Positions 23,018-33,700 of a stretch of DNA of 64,000 bases are shown here, one piece after another. The notes below the pieces were generated by a model. The model made no database searches, was not told the origin of the DNA, and was given only the letters and a program-made list of their open reading frames with translations. Both the position numbers and the translations under genes were made by a program. Numbering within the stretch: position 1 is the first letter of the stretch; every line of letters starts with the position of its first letter. The stretch is from Gracilariopsis chorda (taxonomy: Eukaryota > Rhodophyta > Florideophyceae > Gracilariales > Gracilariaceae), in assembly GCA_003194525.1 (NCBI GenBank), contig NBIV01000005.1, positions 248,001-312,000 of the forward strand. The letters run 5' to 3'.

Positions 23018-23739
23018 CTCTAATGTTCCTTGAACCCCATATAGGCCCCAGTATCATTCGGCCAGATCTTTCTAATACCTTCGAGGGCGCAGTGGGGTAT
23101 CTGAACTCGCCTCTCTTTCCCAAGAAATCCGTGTCTTTCGTAAACGTATGCTTTGTAGGCTGTCTTACGCGCTTAATTATTATGCTCTCCGCAAATACCA
23201 CGAACAGGGAACAGTGCAGCTGTTTTGGTAACAACACATGACGCTAGTTGAATCCAGTAACAAGCGGTACCCCCACACTGTTGACATGCAACATCTTCGT
23301 TGGCTGTAGTCATTTGCGGGAGATCAATACCAATGATGTCAATCTGTGTCTTGCAAGCGTTCTGTCCGTTTTCTTCCATATTGTAAGGGCTTTGCGGAAT
23401 CGCTTCTTCCTTCAACAATAGGGGAGGAACACTCTGCTTCTTGTCTTCTTTGGCGTTCATTACGATATAATAAAACGATTGAAACGAGTCACAGCACTGA
23501 AATCGAAGTACTTCAACGGCGGAAATTGAGAAAACGATGTGGTGGCAAATCGTGAGTCGGTGTCCAGTTACTTCTACCGACTCATATAGTTTGCACTTCA
23601 AAAGTTCATTGAAGCACATGTGTGTGTGCCAGACGCACACACACAAGTGTACATTTCAATCAACTATAATGCCTTTTGAACCACCCACTTGACTTTGCGC
23701 TCGCAAAGCTTATTGGTCTTTGCTTATGTCTGTCTCTGT
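23018..23739. other. 3' non-coding part of the piggyBac element
   Basis: Between the end of the transposase frame and the right terminal repeat. A minus-strand open frame (23173-23646) shows no domain and is likely chance. The last 100 bp carry subterminal inverted-repeat blocks shared with the left end. Confidence 0.5.
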
Positions 23740-23768
23740 GGACATCAGAATTTTTAGGTTCAAAAGGG
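23740..23768 (-). repeat. piggyBac right terminal inverted repeat
   Basis: Read on the minus strand it begins CCCTTTTGAACC and continues CTAAAAATTCTGATGTCC. It is followed on the plus strand by TTAA at 23769-23772. Confidence 0.85.
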
Positions 23769-23825
23769 TTAAGACAAAGAGACAAGTGCTAACCCTTTAA
23801 CGCTTTACCCTGTTGTCTGATGCAG

Positions 23826-24575
23826 TTGAAACACACGGGCCACGTCGTATTATTGCGGTCAATGTAAGATTAGTGCCGTTCCGCGCCCGATTTGAAGTAT
23901 GTGTCTTCCAGGCGCATCCCCAGACTACATGAACGATCGGTCTCCGCGCTCGCAGATCTGGGTATCGTGACCACCCCGTTGTTGTAGGGAGTTGCAGGTT
24001 GGATGCACCCGTGCAGCTCAAATGCTCACGAATCCCTTTTTGCAGGATTTCATCAATTTCGTAAGTATACGCACAGAAGGGCGATTCAGATCTGCCATAT
24101 TTCAGGCTCGCTTAACGCGATGGAGATACACCGCAAAGTTCACGCTCGAATGGCAGTTGGACAAGAACGGCTCCGCCATATGCGATTGGGGGTGGCTGGA
24201 GGAATTTAGAGCTTGCAACTGGATCACCAAATCACAGGTCCAGCGCGTAAACGCGAGCGGTGCAGAGCAGCTTTGTTCTATACGTGTACTGTACATAGAT
24301 TCGCAGCACACCAGTCAGGCCAGTTTTATGATACAGCAGGTGTACTGTAACGCTCTACCTTCTGATGATCCTGGCTGTCGCCCATGTCAGTCTGACAGCA
24401 CGACGTAAGTCCACACCCGGATGTGCATGACCGACCCAACCTTTGTGCCCTTCGCAGTGTTCGTAGTATGAACTTCATACGCTATGACCCGAAGCCATCT
24501 TCGTATAGACAACTTGAATCCGTAGAATCTTGTTCCTCACCGTCCTCAACTGAGTTGGCTACAACTATCTTATGA
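23826..24575 (+). CDS. Unrecognised spliced protein, 5' end not seen
   Basis: Three exons fit well: about 23826-23896, 24046-24404 and 24458-24575. Introns are 149 bp (GTATGT..TTTTTGCAG, phase 0) and 53 bp (GTAAGT..CTTCGCAG, phase 2); both acceptors have pyrimidine tracts and the frame stays open through to a TGA at 24573-24575. The first exon reads ETHGPRRIIAVNVRLVPFRARFE and begins at an acceptor-like TCTGATGCAG with no in-frame ATG before it, so an upstream exon is missing or displaced. The second exon encodes WRYTAKFTLEWQLDKNGSAI and CDWGWLEEF; the third ends in a Ser/Thr-rich tail. It starts only about 55 bp from the right end of the piggyBac element, which may have landed in its 5' part. 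No family recognised. Confidence 0.5.
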
Positions 24576-24882
24576 TCGCGTTTCACGACTGATTATGGTA
24601 ACCAACTGTACCCTTGGGTACATGATCTCCTATCGAAGAGCGATGAGTGGAAAGGAGGACAGGGAATCAGGAACAAGAGAAACGACGTGAACATCCACAT
24701 GTGCGCGCGTTGCTGACAAGTGCACTTCTTTCGCCATCGTGTCCAGTCAACGGGCGCCGCTTAAGAAAATAATTATCCAAACGGGATTCTCAACAGAAAA
24801 AACATACCGTAACCGACTTATAATCTGGCCCAAAAAAAAAAAAAAATCACCGCTGGCTCTGACAATGACCAGCCGGTAAGAT

Positions 24883-25258
24883 ATGGCGGGTAAGCGTGCC
24901 AAGTTACGAATCAAGCAAAGCACGACGCTGCAGACATAACCTTACAGCTGCTGTCTCCCCCCTGAAGGATAGTAGAGAGACAGCCCTTCAGTACGCGACA
25001 ACCGATTCCTCTTTGCAATCTCAGCGCGCAAAACAAAGAAAAAGATCTCCGCCGTGTGTCGAATTGGATGCACTTTCTCCAATCAGGTGCCCTGTAGCTT
25101 CCACGTTGCACATCAAACGGATGAAGATGCGAATCTATATCAGAACGGCCCTTCTTCAAAGTCACGTGCGAGAAGATAACGGCTCTTCAGAATTTAGTCC
25201 GAAGGGTGTGCAAGCGGACTCTCCGCCCATAAATCTTCTCGACTACTCGGTGCCGTAG
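24883..25258 (+). CDS. Possible small basic protein (105 residues)
   Basis: A 7 bp first exon (ATG GCG G at 24883-24889), a 58 bp intron (GTAAGC..CTTACAG) and a second exon 24948-25258 give 105 residues starting MAAAVSPLKDSRETALQ, with a basic RAKQRKRSPP patch and the ending SPPINLLDYSVP. Without the intron the long frame has no ATG near its start, which favours splicing. A tiny first exon is unusual, so an upstream exon or a non-coding explanation remains open. It lies in tandem with the opine dehydrogenase gene, 140 bp away. No known domain. Confidence 0.35.
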
Positions 25259-25398
25259 GATCTACTGGTACCGAAGGTAGACGTCTTACGTTGGTACATG
25301 TGCACTAACCCATATCCTTCTCACTCTGGAATCCCCCCTGCCCCAGTTGACTTCTCTCCTCTCGTTCTTCGAATCGCAATTTCTTCGTTACCCTCAGA

Positions 25399-26658
25399 AT
25401 GTTTCTGAAAGAGCATATCAAGCAGATCTGCGTTGTTGGCGGCGGAAATGCTGCTCAAGTGGTAGGAGCCCTCCTAGGACAAGCTCGTGAAAACGGATCT
25501 GCCGTGCGTTGCTCCATTCTCGCTCCTTTCGGAGATGAGGCTCAACGCCTCACCGATAGCGCCAAACCGAATGGCGGTATCACTCTTGAAAACCCGGATG
25601 GCAGCTTCACCAAGGGAATGCCGGACATTATCACCAACGATCCCGAGAAGGCACTCAAGGACACGCAGATTGTCCTCCTCCCGTTACCACTTTTCGCTAT
25701 GCCACCCATGCTCAAGCTTATCGAACCTCACCTGGAGCCAGGTACATGGGTTGGTGCCCTCCCAGCACAAGGTGGCTTCCAGTGGATTGCAAATTCCATT
25801 CTGGACACCAGTCCAACCGGAAAGGGCATTAAAGTGTTTGGATTCGATAAGCTTCCCTACAACTGCCGCACGGTGGAGTACGGGAAACTGGTCAAGGTCT
25901 TTGGCTATAAGGAGGATCTTGCGCTTGCTTGTATACCCCACGATACCGAGATTGCCTCGAGGATGGCCTCTACAATTTCGGCTGTCATTCCGAAACTCAA
26001 AATGTACACTGTTCCAAGCTTCTTGGTTATTACTCTAGCCACGAGCAACCAATGCATCCATCCTGCACGTATGTATGGGCTGTTTGCAAAGGAACCTACA
26101 CGTGACCGCGTTCCCCTCTTCTATGAAGAAATGGACGATTACTCCGCTCAACTCATTGGTAGCGTCTCCGATGAGACGTTGGCCATTGCTAGAGGTCTCG
26201 AGAAGACGGCAAAGGAGACAGGTGGTGAGCTTGACCTATCAGGTGTGCTCTCAATTCGAGATTCAACCATGAAAGTGTACGAAGTTGAGGACTCTTCATC
26301 TCTTGCCAAAGTCTTCGCGACATGTACAGGGTTCCTGGGCATCCGAACACCAATGAAACAGAGCACCACCACCGACGGAAAGACGATTTATGAGGTTGAT
26401 TGGAACTGTCGTTATTTCACTGAGGACATCCCAGCATTATGTGTACTTCGGGGACTTGCGCAAATTGCTGGAGTAGAAGTACCGACAATCGATATGCTCA
26501 TTCGATGGGCACAAAAGCACTTTAGCGAACCATACGAGTTCCTCAAGGAAGATGGAAAGTTGAACGAAGATCACCAAAAGCTCATGTACACTCCGCAATA
26601 TTGGGGCATATCTACAGCTGAAGAGCTTCTCAAATTCCATGGCGCACTTCGGGCATGA
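25399..26658 (+). CDS. Opine dehydrogenase (octopine/nopaline dehydrogenase family)
   Basis: Single exon, 419 residues, intact. It opens with the NAD(P)-binding Rossmann loop ICVVGGGNAAQVVGALLG; the N-terminal half also holds the GALPAQGGFQW segment and HDTEIASRMA. The C-terminal opine-dehydrogenase domain begins near residue 200 and contains NQCIHPARMYG, with the His that acts in catalysis in this family. These enzymes reductively condense an amino acid with a keto acid (pyruvate or 2-oxoglutarate), often regenerating NAD+ under low oxygen. Substrate cannot be read from the sequence. TTACCCTCAG directly precedes the ATG and looks like an acceptor, so a 5' UTR intron is possible. No targeting peptide is apparent, so cytosolic. 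Confidence 0.92.
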   Translation: MFLKEHIKQICVVGGGNAAQVVGALLGQARENGSAVRCSILAPFGDEAQRLTDSAKPNGGITLENPDGSFTKGMPDIITNDPEKALKDTQIVLLPLPLFAMPPMLKLIEPHLEPGTWVGALPAQGGFQWIANSILDTSPTGKGIKVFGFDKLPYNCRTVEYGKLVKVFGYKEDLALACIPHDTEIASRMASTISAVIPKLKMYTVPSFLVITLATSNQCIHPARMYGLFAKEPTRDRVPLFYEEMDDYSAQLIGSVSDETLAIARGLEKTAKETGGELDLSGVLSIRDSTMKVYEVEDSSSLAKVFATCTGFLGIRTPMKQSTTTDGKTIYEVDWNCRYFTEDIPALCVLRGLAQIAGVEVPTIDMLIRWAQKHFSEPYEFLKEDGKLNEDHQKLMYTPQYWGISTAEELLKFHGALRA

Positions 26659-27493
26659 TGAGCAACTCCTATCATGGCTTCACGATTGGATTCTTTGGCA
26701 GTGGAATTAGGATAACCGCGAATATAATAAAACAGGAGGATTCGCTCGTTTTGCGCCTGCAGTAACAGTTGTTACCAGGCATAGGACCAATATTCTCTCT
26801 TAGATATCGCTGCTTGTTGCTCCTCAGGTGCAGTAGAGAAAGGTGATAGCCTTCAACACGTTGAACGGTAGCGATCAGAAAGGGTCAATTTGAGACAAAA
26901 ACGGTGCCTCAAATAACTTCGAATTTGACAGTGAAATCGCATGCTTAATGAGAGACGACGCTGCCACAGGAAGCAAATGGGTTTTTATTTGAGACGATGC
27001 TGCCAAGCGGCCACCATTTCCTCCGCGGCACCTAGCGCGGCAACCGCAGTCGATTCGATACTCTAACTTCTTGTGCTCCCTTTCCGCGAATACCATCGTG
27101 CTAATCGCGCCTCGCCTTTGCACTGCAACGCCGTAGCAGCGCACGAATGGACACAATGTCGTCTGCCGGGCTCTAGAAAAGGGAAGCCATAGGCGCCTTT
27201 ACACCCAAACGTGCAAGAAGTTTTAGAGTGCGTTTTGCAGTTTCCACACTTGAATCTTCATTTTTCTTTGCGCCGAAAAGGTGTTCAGCTTTTAAATTCA
27301 CAGAACTTTTGAATTTTGTCAACCACATGGCTGGCTTCTGACCGTTTCTTGCACCTCTACTTTTCATCCTACGAACTGGTGCGCGTAGTGGCACCGATTC
27401 CCACAGAACCTTGTTGGATGTACGATTGGTTTGCAAGGTGCTCTCTACGGCTGTTACTGCAACAGCTAGGTATTAAATTCTTGTGAGAACTCT
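26659..27493. other. Region between opine dehydrogenase and pogo relic
   Basis: About 830 bp. The minus-strand frame 27436-27173 (basic, KKNEDSSVETAKRTLKLLARLG) follows the pogo transposase in the same direction and may be its decayed C-terminal tail or downstream part. Otherwise nothing recognised. Confidence 0.35.
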
Positions 27494-29465
27494 TCACAAT
27501 TCGCTACAGATGACCCTGTCTCTACAGAGCAGTCGATCAGATCGTCTTACCTTCTGACTCCTGTTTTCTGTTGATATACTTTCTGCTTCTAGCCGTCGCT
27601 GGAACTTGTCTCGTAGCTTATTTACGAACGAATTACACAATGGCCATAATCCCACGTCAACTAAACTCTTCTTGACCATATCCGTGCTTATTGCCCGATA
27701 ACAAGCATTGACGAGCTTCATTTGGGGACTCATTTTTTCGCGCCAGAACTCTCCTGTCAAGAACAGCTGGTCCCGGATGACTTTAATTTTCTTTTTGAAG
27801 TGTTTGTTGATTTGGGAGTCACATGGCTGGGGGAAGTGGGATGTATTCGCTGGAAGGTTAATTGCAAATATCTTGAACTTCATGCATTCCTCTACCCATT
27901 CAGTTCCTTTCTGTGAACTTTGATCATCTAGAAAAACTGTGTTACAACCCATTGAGTGTCAGGTGCAAGCAGGGTAGTGTCTGTTTGGAAAACCTTTGAC
28001 GGGAGCGCGATGAGGGCTCGAGCTGAAGGTTGGAATTTGAGTAATTGAATTGATGTGGCAGCACGAAACCACTAGGGGCAAAAGATAACCAGGCGTGCTT
28101 ACCGTAATCAATTATTAGTGTTTTTGGTACGGAGCAAACGGGTTAGTAAAGCCTGAATAGTCCTAGCTACACCAAGAAGTTGACTGTAGAAACTATTTGG
28201 TATCAAAATTTGCCAAAAGGTGCTTTTCTTTACCATGCTTGGTGAGAGAGCACTGCACCCACCTCAACAGTAAGGGAGGCTCAACATCAGGTGCACTCGG
28301 CTACGTAACATACGTTGGGGCCGGCCCTAGAGGCATGGCCCGACACCACAGTAGTGCGGTGTCACTATCTATCTAAAATAATTAACTAAACTAGTAAACT
28401 AATTAGTTAGCCACTCTAACCCACGTGGCACACTCGCCAATTGGTCCAGCGCGCCTTGCACTGCCCATTTGGTGCCAGATATCACTTTATCACAAGCACA
28501 AGAAGGGATTTCGATTCTGGAACAAACTAGCGTACAAACTCCGCAACGTTTATCACCAAATGCTTCATTTTCCTAGCATCCATTGAACTTTTTGGTGTAC
28601 ATCTTATCGTTTTTTCTCTCGAAACCCAGTTATTGTAACGAATCCACTCATATTCAGCTGGAAGCAAACACAGCACTTTCTGTGGCATAGCACTCATCCA
28701 CTTTGGCATTCCCTTTTCCCTGGCGACTATGAGGAATGGAGGTGCTAGTTTTCCGGAAACCAAAGCACTTATCACTGCAGTATGGTGCTTCCTATTGTCT
28801 TTCAGATCTTGACGGAGTCCGGAATGGTGCGTTGTTGACGATGAGAATACTTTAACTCTTTTATCATGCTGCGAACTAACTGCCGTCTCGTTTAGATTCC
28901 ATATTCTTTCTGGGTCCTCAAATAGATCTGGTTCTTCTTTCTGATACTTAGAAAGCACTAGACTCAAAGTCTTGACATGCTCAACACTTTCCCCTTTACA
29001 TAGCTTGTGGCACATGTACTCAGCCGAACGAAATCTCAGCTCTAGATTTCTTGCTCGGAAAGACCTCAAAGCATCTTCGGAAGGAACGCTGCGATTATAT
29101 CCAACACGTACATCAGAAGCAACTGCTCTCATCAGTTTTCTCATGTTGTTGAATTCCAATGAAAATCCGTGGCTTGCTGCAAACAACGTACATTCCCGAA
29201 TCGCGTCTTCTTCGGCTTTTGTGAGTACGGTTAGTCGTCCTGGGAAGTGTACTACCGCATTAAGGAGCTTGTTCAGTTTTTTAGTACGTTTGTTCTTCAA
29301 GTCTGAATACAAACGGTATACATTGGAACGGGAGAAACTACATGCTGATGCTACGGCATGCGCTTTTTTGCCTTGTTTGAGAAGTTCTACTGCTCGTTCA
29401 CGTTTTGCTTTTTCTGTCACTTTGCGTTGTGTCCGGGTTTTGAGTTGGGCTGTTTGGCATCTCAT
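27494..29465 (-). pseudogene. pogo/Tigger-like (Tc1/mariner superfamily) transposase, decayed
   Basis: Minus strand. The N-terminal part (29465-28527) starts MRCQTAQLKTRTQRKVTEKAKRE and has a helix-turn-helix (LLKQGKKAHAVASACSFSRSNVY), a CENP-B-like second domain, and the DDE start ERIWNLNETAV, where the usual first catalytic Asp is Asn. The C-terminal part (27952-27494) has VFLDDQSSQ and LPANTSHFPQPCDSQINKHFKKKIK-type sequence, the pogo signature around the third acidic residue. A stop lies just after INVAEFVR, and a 522 bp solo LTR separates the halves. I could not find terminal repeats. Inactive. Confidence 0.85.
27971..28492 (-). repeat. Solo LTR of a gypsy-like family inside the pogo relic (fossil)
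   Basis: 522 bp flanked by a candidate 5 bp target duplication CAAGC (27966-27970 and 28493-28497). On the minus strand it begins TGATAAAGTGA and ends CAGACACTACCCT. It aligns by eye along its whole length with 46957-47475, sharing blocks such as GTTAGAGTGGCT, TTGAGCC, GGTGGGTGC and CCAAACAGAC. An LTR without a body is the usual result of recombination between the two LTRs of one element. The non-canonical 3' terminus leaves the exact end slightly uncertain. Confidence 0.7.
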
Positions 29466-30550
29466 GGACAAGGGAATGGTGATTGTTGAGCTTGGAATGT
29501 GTGAGGGGCAGGAGGGTGGTGAGGCCCTGGCAAAGGCCTGCTGAGTTTGGAAGAGAGGCGAATGGAATTTGCAATTTTCGCGATTCCATGTTTCAAAGTC
29601 ATGCCCTCTCAAATGAAACCATTTCCCAAATTAAGCCAGTGTGATTACTAACTCTATCTGTTGAACGCTTAATCAGGAAGACCGAAGGCCGTTCCAAACA
29701 GAGCCTGATATATGAAGACGCCTCTCCAGTGTCGGAGAACAGCGCGGCGATAACAAACCAAAATGAAGCAAAATACCACTTGCTTCCTAACTGAATGAAG
29801 AGAGCACTAGCCACAAACAATTACCAACCTTCGGCCTTCAAACCACCAGATGCACAAAAGAAGAGACAAATAGTCTCCCTCCGCGGTCCAACCGGGAACG
29901 ACAATAAAACATATCATGAAAAACAGCGGCTGCTGGTAACAAACGAATCTCCAGTAGCAATCATCCACTCCTACGCAGAACCAACACTAGAACACGAATA
30001 AAATAGGAAGACACTTACTCTAAGCGTTAAAAAATTGAACGATACACAATACTCAACCACGTTCCACTGAACCAAATTGCACAAGATATGGAAAAAACAG
30101 ATCTGATCATCTACCGCGGAGAAAACTCCAAGTTTCAGGATAGATGGCGTCGTTAACCACGAGGTCCTCTGAACTACAAGCTTTCTGCAAAATTATGGTA
30201 GATAATAGGTGGAATGTGGAATATCAACCCCACGAACGGGAAGAAAAACAACAAAACTGATAGCTTTTTGTAGAGAGTCGCATCCAAACTGGGAGATATG
30301 GAGGCCGGTTCTGGAGCAGAAACTAACTTCCGCCGCTTTTCACCAAAAATCGGTTCACCAAATACTCTCCACTGGACAATAATTCTATTTCCTGCCAACT
30401 TGGCAGGATACAAGTGGTACTTGACTACTTTCCATGATGCGACAAAATTTGCAGAAGGTTGCTACGTAATCACCACAAAATTTAGAGTACACGACACACC
30501 TATAGCTGCTGTTGACATAAATAACTACGTTGGCCAATATGGCTGGTTTT
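29466..30550. other. Non-coding stretch between pogo relic and copia nest
   Basis: About 1.1 kb, AT-rich. Small frames (29795-30001 and 30298-30567 plus) have no domain. It may contain the outer end of the pogo element. The last 5 bp (GTTTT, 30546-30550) are the left target duplication of the outer copia element. Confidence 0.4.
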
Positions 30551-30597
30551 TGAAAAACATGGGGTAGTGTTTGGCGGCTTGACTGACACATAAGGTC

Positions 30598-30743
30598 TGT
30601 AGCGGGGTTGGATTTCACTCCCCTGTCCCCCCTTCGACCTTGAGGTAAGGGCACATCAGCGAGGTCATTTATTTACTGCCTCCAGTTGGAACGAGGGGAC
30701 TGTATTCCACGTTCCAACTGGTGTCCAGCGTGGCTCCATTCAT
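30598..30743 (-). repeat. 3' LTR of the inner copia element
   Basis: 146 bp, TGTAGCGGGG at its left and CATTCATA at its right; paired with 36151-36297. Confidence 0.85.
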
Positions 30744-33700
30744 ACTGACCCTCGCAATCAAGTCATTTTGCGCAGATCGTGACTTTTACGATTAGTAACC
30801 ACCGTTAAAAACCTATACCAGAGCAAAACCTTATAGAAAACATCTGTAGATTAGGAAAAGGTATGATACTATTAATACGTACAGTACTTTTCACAATTAA
30901 ACCAATATATTTATTTTGAAAACAGAGTTGATAGAAATCAAACAAAAATAGTGATATATTAACGCATTCAGGTAATACGTACAAGGTATTAATGATGTTA
31001 AATAAAGCCACAAAGCAACGTCAGTCTTTTGAGCGTGTCAAAGACCACAAGCTATGTAAATATATCTGCATCTTGCACTTCACTCCATATTGACTTCACG
31101 TCAGTTGCCTTGGTCTCCAACAGCTCTTTAATGTGATGATATTTCAGAGCAATATGGTTGTTCCTTTCCGACACCTTTGGATTCTTCACGAACGACATAG
31201 CAGTCGAACTGTCCGTTGCTACTGAGATGGGGTAAATTTGAAGTTCATACTCCACGACTGTTGCGTTGCGTAATTCCCAGTAGATTCCACGCATTTATGT
31301 TAAATTTATTCCAAAAAACGCCTCAATTGGTGCTGTATTATTAGTGGTAAAGAACAATCAAAGACTGTTTGTACCCTTCAAGTACCTCAGTACTCTTTTC
31401 GCTAGCCCAACATGCCTCATTGAATCGGCAAACATGATTTCTGGCCTCGATGAGACCGCCAAGCTCATCAAACGTCCTTCAGATTTCCGGTAGCGGCCAT
31501 TTACCGCAGATGGAACATGCCTTTAGTTCTCTCGACGTGCTGCAATATCACAAATGGACGGTAATGGAGTCCGTGCAACGTTGAAGTTGGCCAGACCATT
31601 TTCTAGCAGTATCTCGTCAATATATCTGCTTTGCTGTACATTTATTCCGTTCTTGTCTCTTTACGTCGAGTCCCACAAAACGTTTTGCATTGCCAAGAAC
31701 TTTGACCTTGAAGAGCTTCTGCATCTCTGACTTGAAGTCTTCCAGAAGAGATCGGGAGTTAAAAGATGTCAGTAGATCATCAACGACCACTACGATGGTC
31801 AAGGTTCCGCTGTTTGTTTCTTATATATAGAGTCAGCAGTCTGTGCTAGACTGTTTGAATCCCAATCGCAATAGTTCTTTGTGCATCAGCGATCCCCATA
31901 TTTTTCCTGCCTGTTTTGCGCCGTATACTAACTTTAGAAGCAATCATTCCTTTCCAGTAACAAATAATGATCCAGAAGCGTTCTGGGGTTGTTGTATGAT
32001 CAGAGGCTCGTCTAGATCCCCGTACATGTATGCATTGCTAACATCCATCGTCTCTAGAAGCAGGCCTTGAGCTGCAGCTTTTGCCACCAAAAAAGGAATG
32101 GTTCTAAGTCGGGCAACCCGGACGTACAAGTTGTCTGGGTCGCAATCCAATTGTACAGGCTGGAAGTCGCCCCGTGCTTCGCAATGCGCCTTTGGAGTAA
32201 TGCGCAGAGGATGGAAGCTTAATACTTTTGCTAAAAACCTTCATAAGATTGGCAAGGGTTTCATGCCGGGGTTTCTATCAATCAGCTTCGAAGTTCCTCT
32301 TTCTACCAACGCATCGTACTCCCTGTCCATGGTTTCTGCCTATCCTGGAATCATGTTAGCTTCTTCAAAGCTCTTGGGGACTCTTCTTTAATGCCCAAGG
32401 TCTTTGGATCATGAATTTGTGACAAGGCATTGAGCAATAGAATCATCTAGGTTATCTTCATCATCCTCACCCAGGTTTTTCTCGGCTTTGTATCGTCTGA
32501 GACACGAGAAGTCCATAAAGTCTTGGATTGAAGTAAAAGACTCCTTAGTAACCTTACAATCTGCGTCGCTGCACTTTACTACTTTTCTCTTGGATGGGAT
32601 GTACATCCTGTACAGTGTGGGCTCTGCATCTTCACGAAATGTCCAGGAATAGCGCGTGGTAGAAACTTCTTATTAGGGACCGCTTCAGGCCTGTATATGA
32701 ACGCGTGGCGTTCTTGCTCAAACTTCAGTAAGTTTGCGAAGTCCGGTTTTCGTCCGAACCATAATGTGTAAGGAATCGTCATTCCTGCTCGATGATTTGG
32801 GAGGCGATTTCTTAAGTAGTTTGTGTGAGAGATGGATTTCTCCCAAAGTTCATGCGGTAGCTTGGAGGCGAACAGGAGTTTTTCAGCAATCTTTCACAAG
32901 TCCTGCATGATGTTCTCTGCTACGCCGTTCGACTGGTATGCGTACGAGGGGGTGAGCTTTAGTACTATACCATCCTCCATCACGTATAAGGCAACGTCTT
33001 TGGACCTATTCTCACCCGCCCCGTCGAGGCAAACGCATTACATTAGGTTAGGAGGTAGTTCGGTTCCCGTGCTAGCCTTGTATCAGTAGAAAGATTCAAA
33101 GTCCTGCGTCTTTTTATTTAGAGATTATATTGAACTTGCCCTCGTGTTGTCATCAATAAGGAGTTTTTTATACTTGGAACCTTGTAAGGAGCTCGGATTA
33201 GTGGGTCCTATGATATTGGTGTGCATTAACTCCAATGGTTTCTGCACCAAGGACTGTAATTGCAAAAGAGGAGCACGTTTGGCACCGTTGCCAATGCATG
33301 GAGTGCATATGACATTGTTGACTTCGTCTGGGGAGAACTCGCGTACGCCTTGAAACAAGTCAATGCATGTCAAGAGTTTATCTTGGGCAGGGTGTCCGCG
33401 TTTTACGTGCCAGTCTTTGGCTCTATTGCCAGATGCGTGTGCGGCGGCTTGTACCTGTGCTGGTGGTACGAGGCTCGGTAGGTGATAGATTCCGTCCCTT
33501 AGAGTGGATTGTTGTATGACTTTTCCCGTTGTGTGGTCTCTAATTATGAACTGATTTGAGAATTGTACCTCCACATACGTCGCGAGGACGGATAACGATA
33601 CCAAGTTAGAGTCGAAGGTAGAGATATGTTTGGCCGGTAACATAATTCCGGTTCCGAAAGTTAACTTTATTTTTCCACACCCAACGATTTCTGACTGGTG

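Larger units (their letters stand above)
10630..23768 (+). mobile_element. piggyBac transposon, split by a gypsy insertion
   Basis: The element is flanked by TTAA at 10626-10629 and 23769-23772, the fixed piggyBac target duplication. Its ends form terminal inverted repeats: CCCTTTTGACACTAAAAG on the left and, read on the minus strand, CCCTTTTGAACCTAAAAA on the right. Without the inserted gypsy element and one TSD copy it would be about 3.2 kb, a normal size. It carries one transposase gene on the plus strand, interrupted by the retrotransposon. Further inverted repeats lie just inside the ends, with TTTGCTTATG and GCAAAG..CCAAT blocks recurring on both sides. Confidence 0.9.

Noticed and set aside
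24046-24080. A 16 bp GTAAGT..ACAG segment that looks like a tiny intron
   Set aside because: Too short to splice and the frame is open through it.
24832-24846. Run of 15 A, possible retroposed poly(A) tail
   Set aside because: No element body or target duplication beside it; a simple homopolymer is enough.
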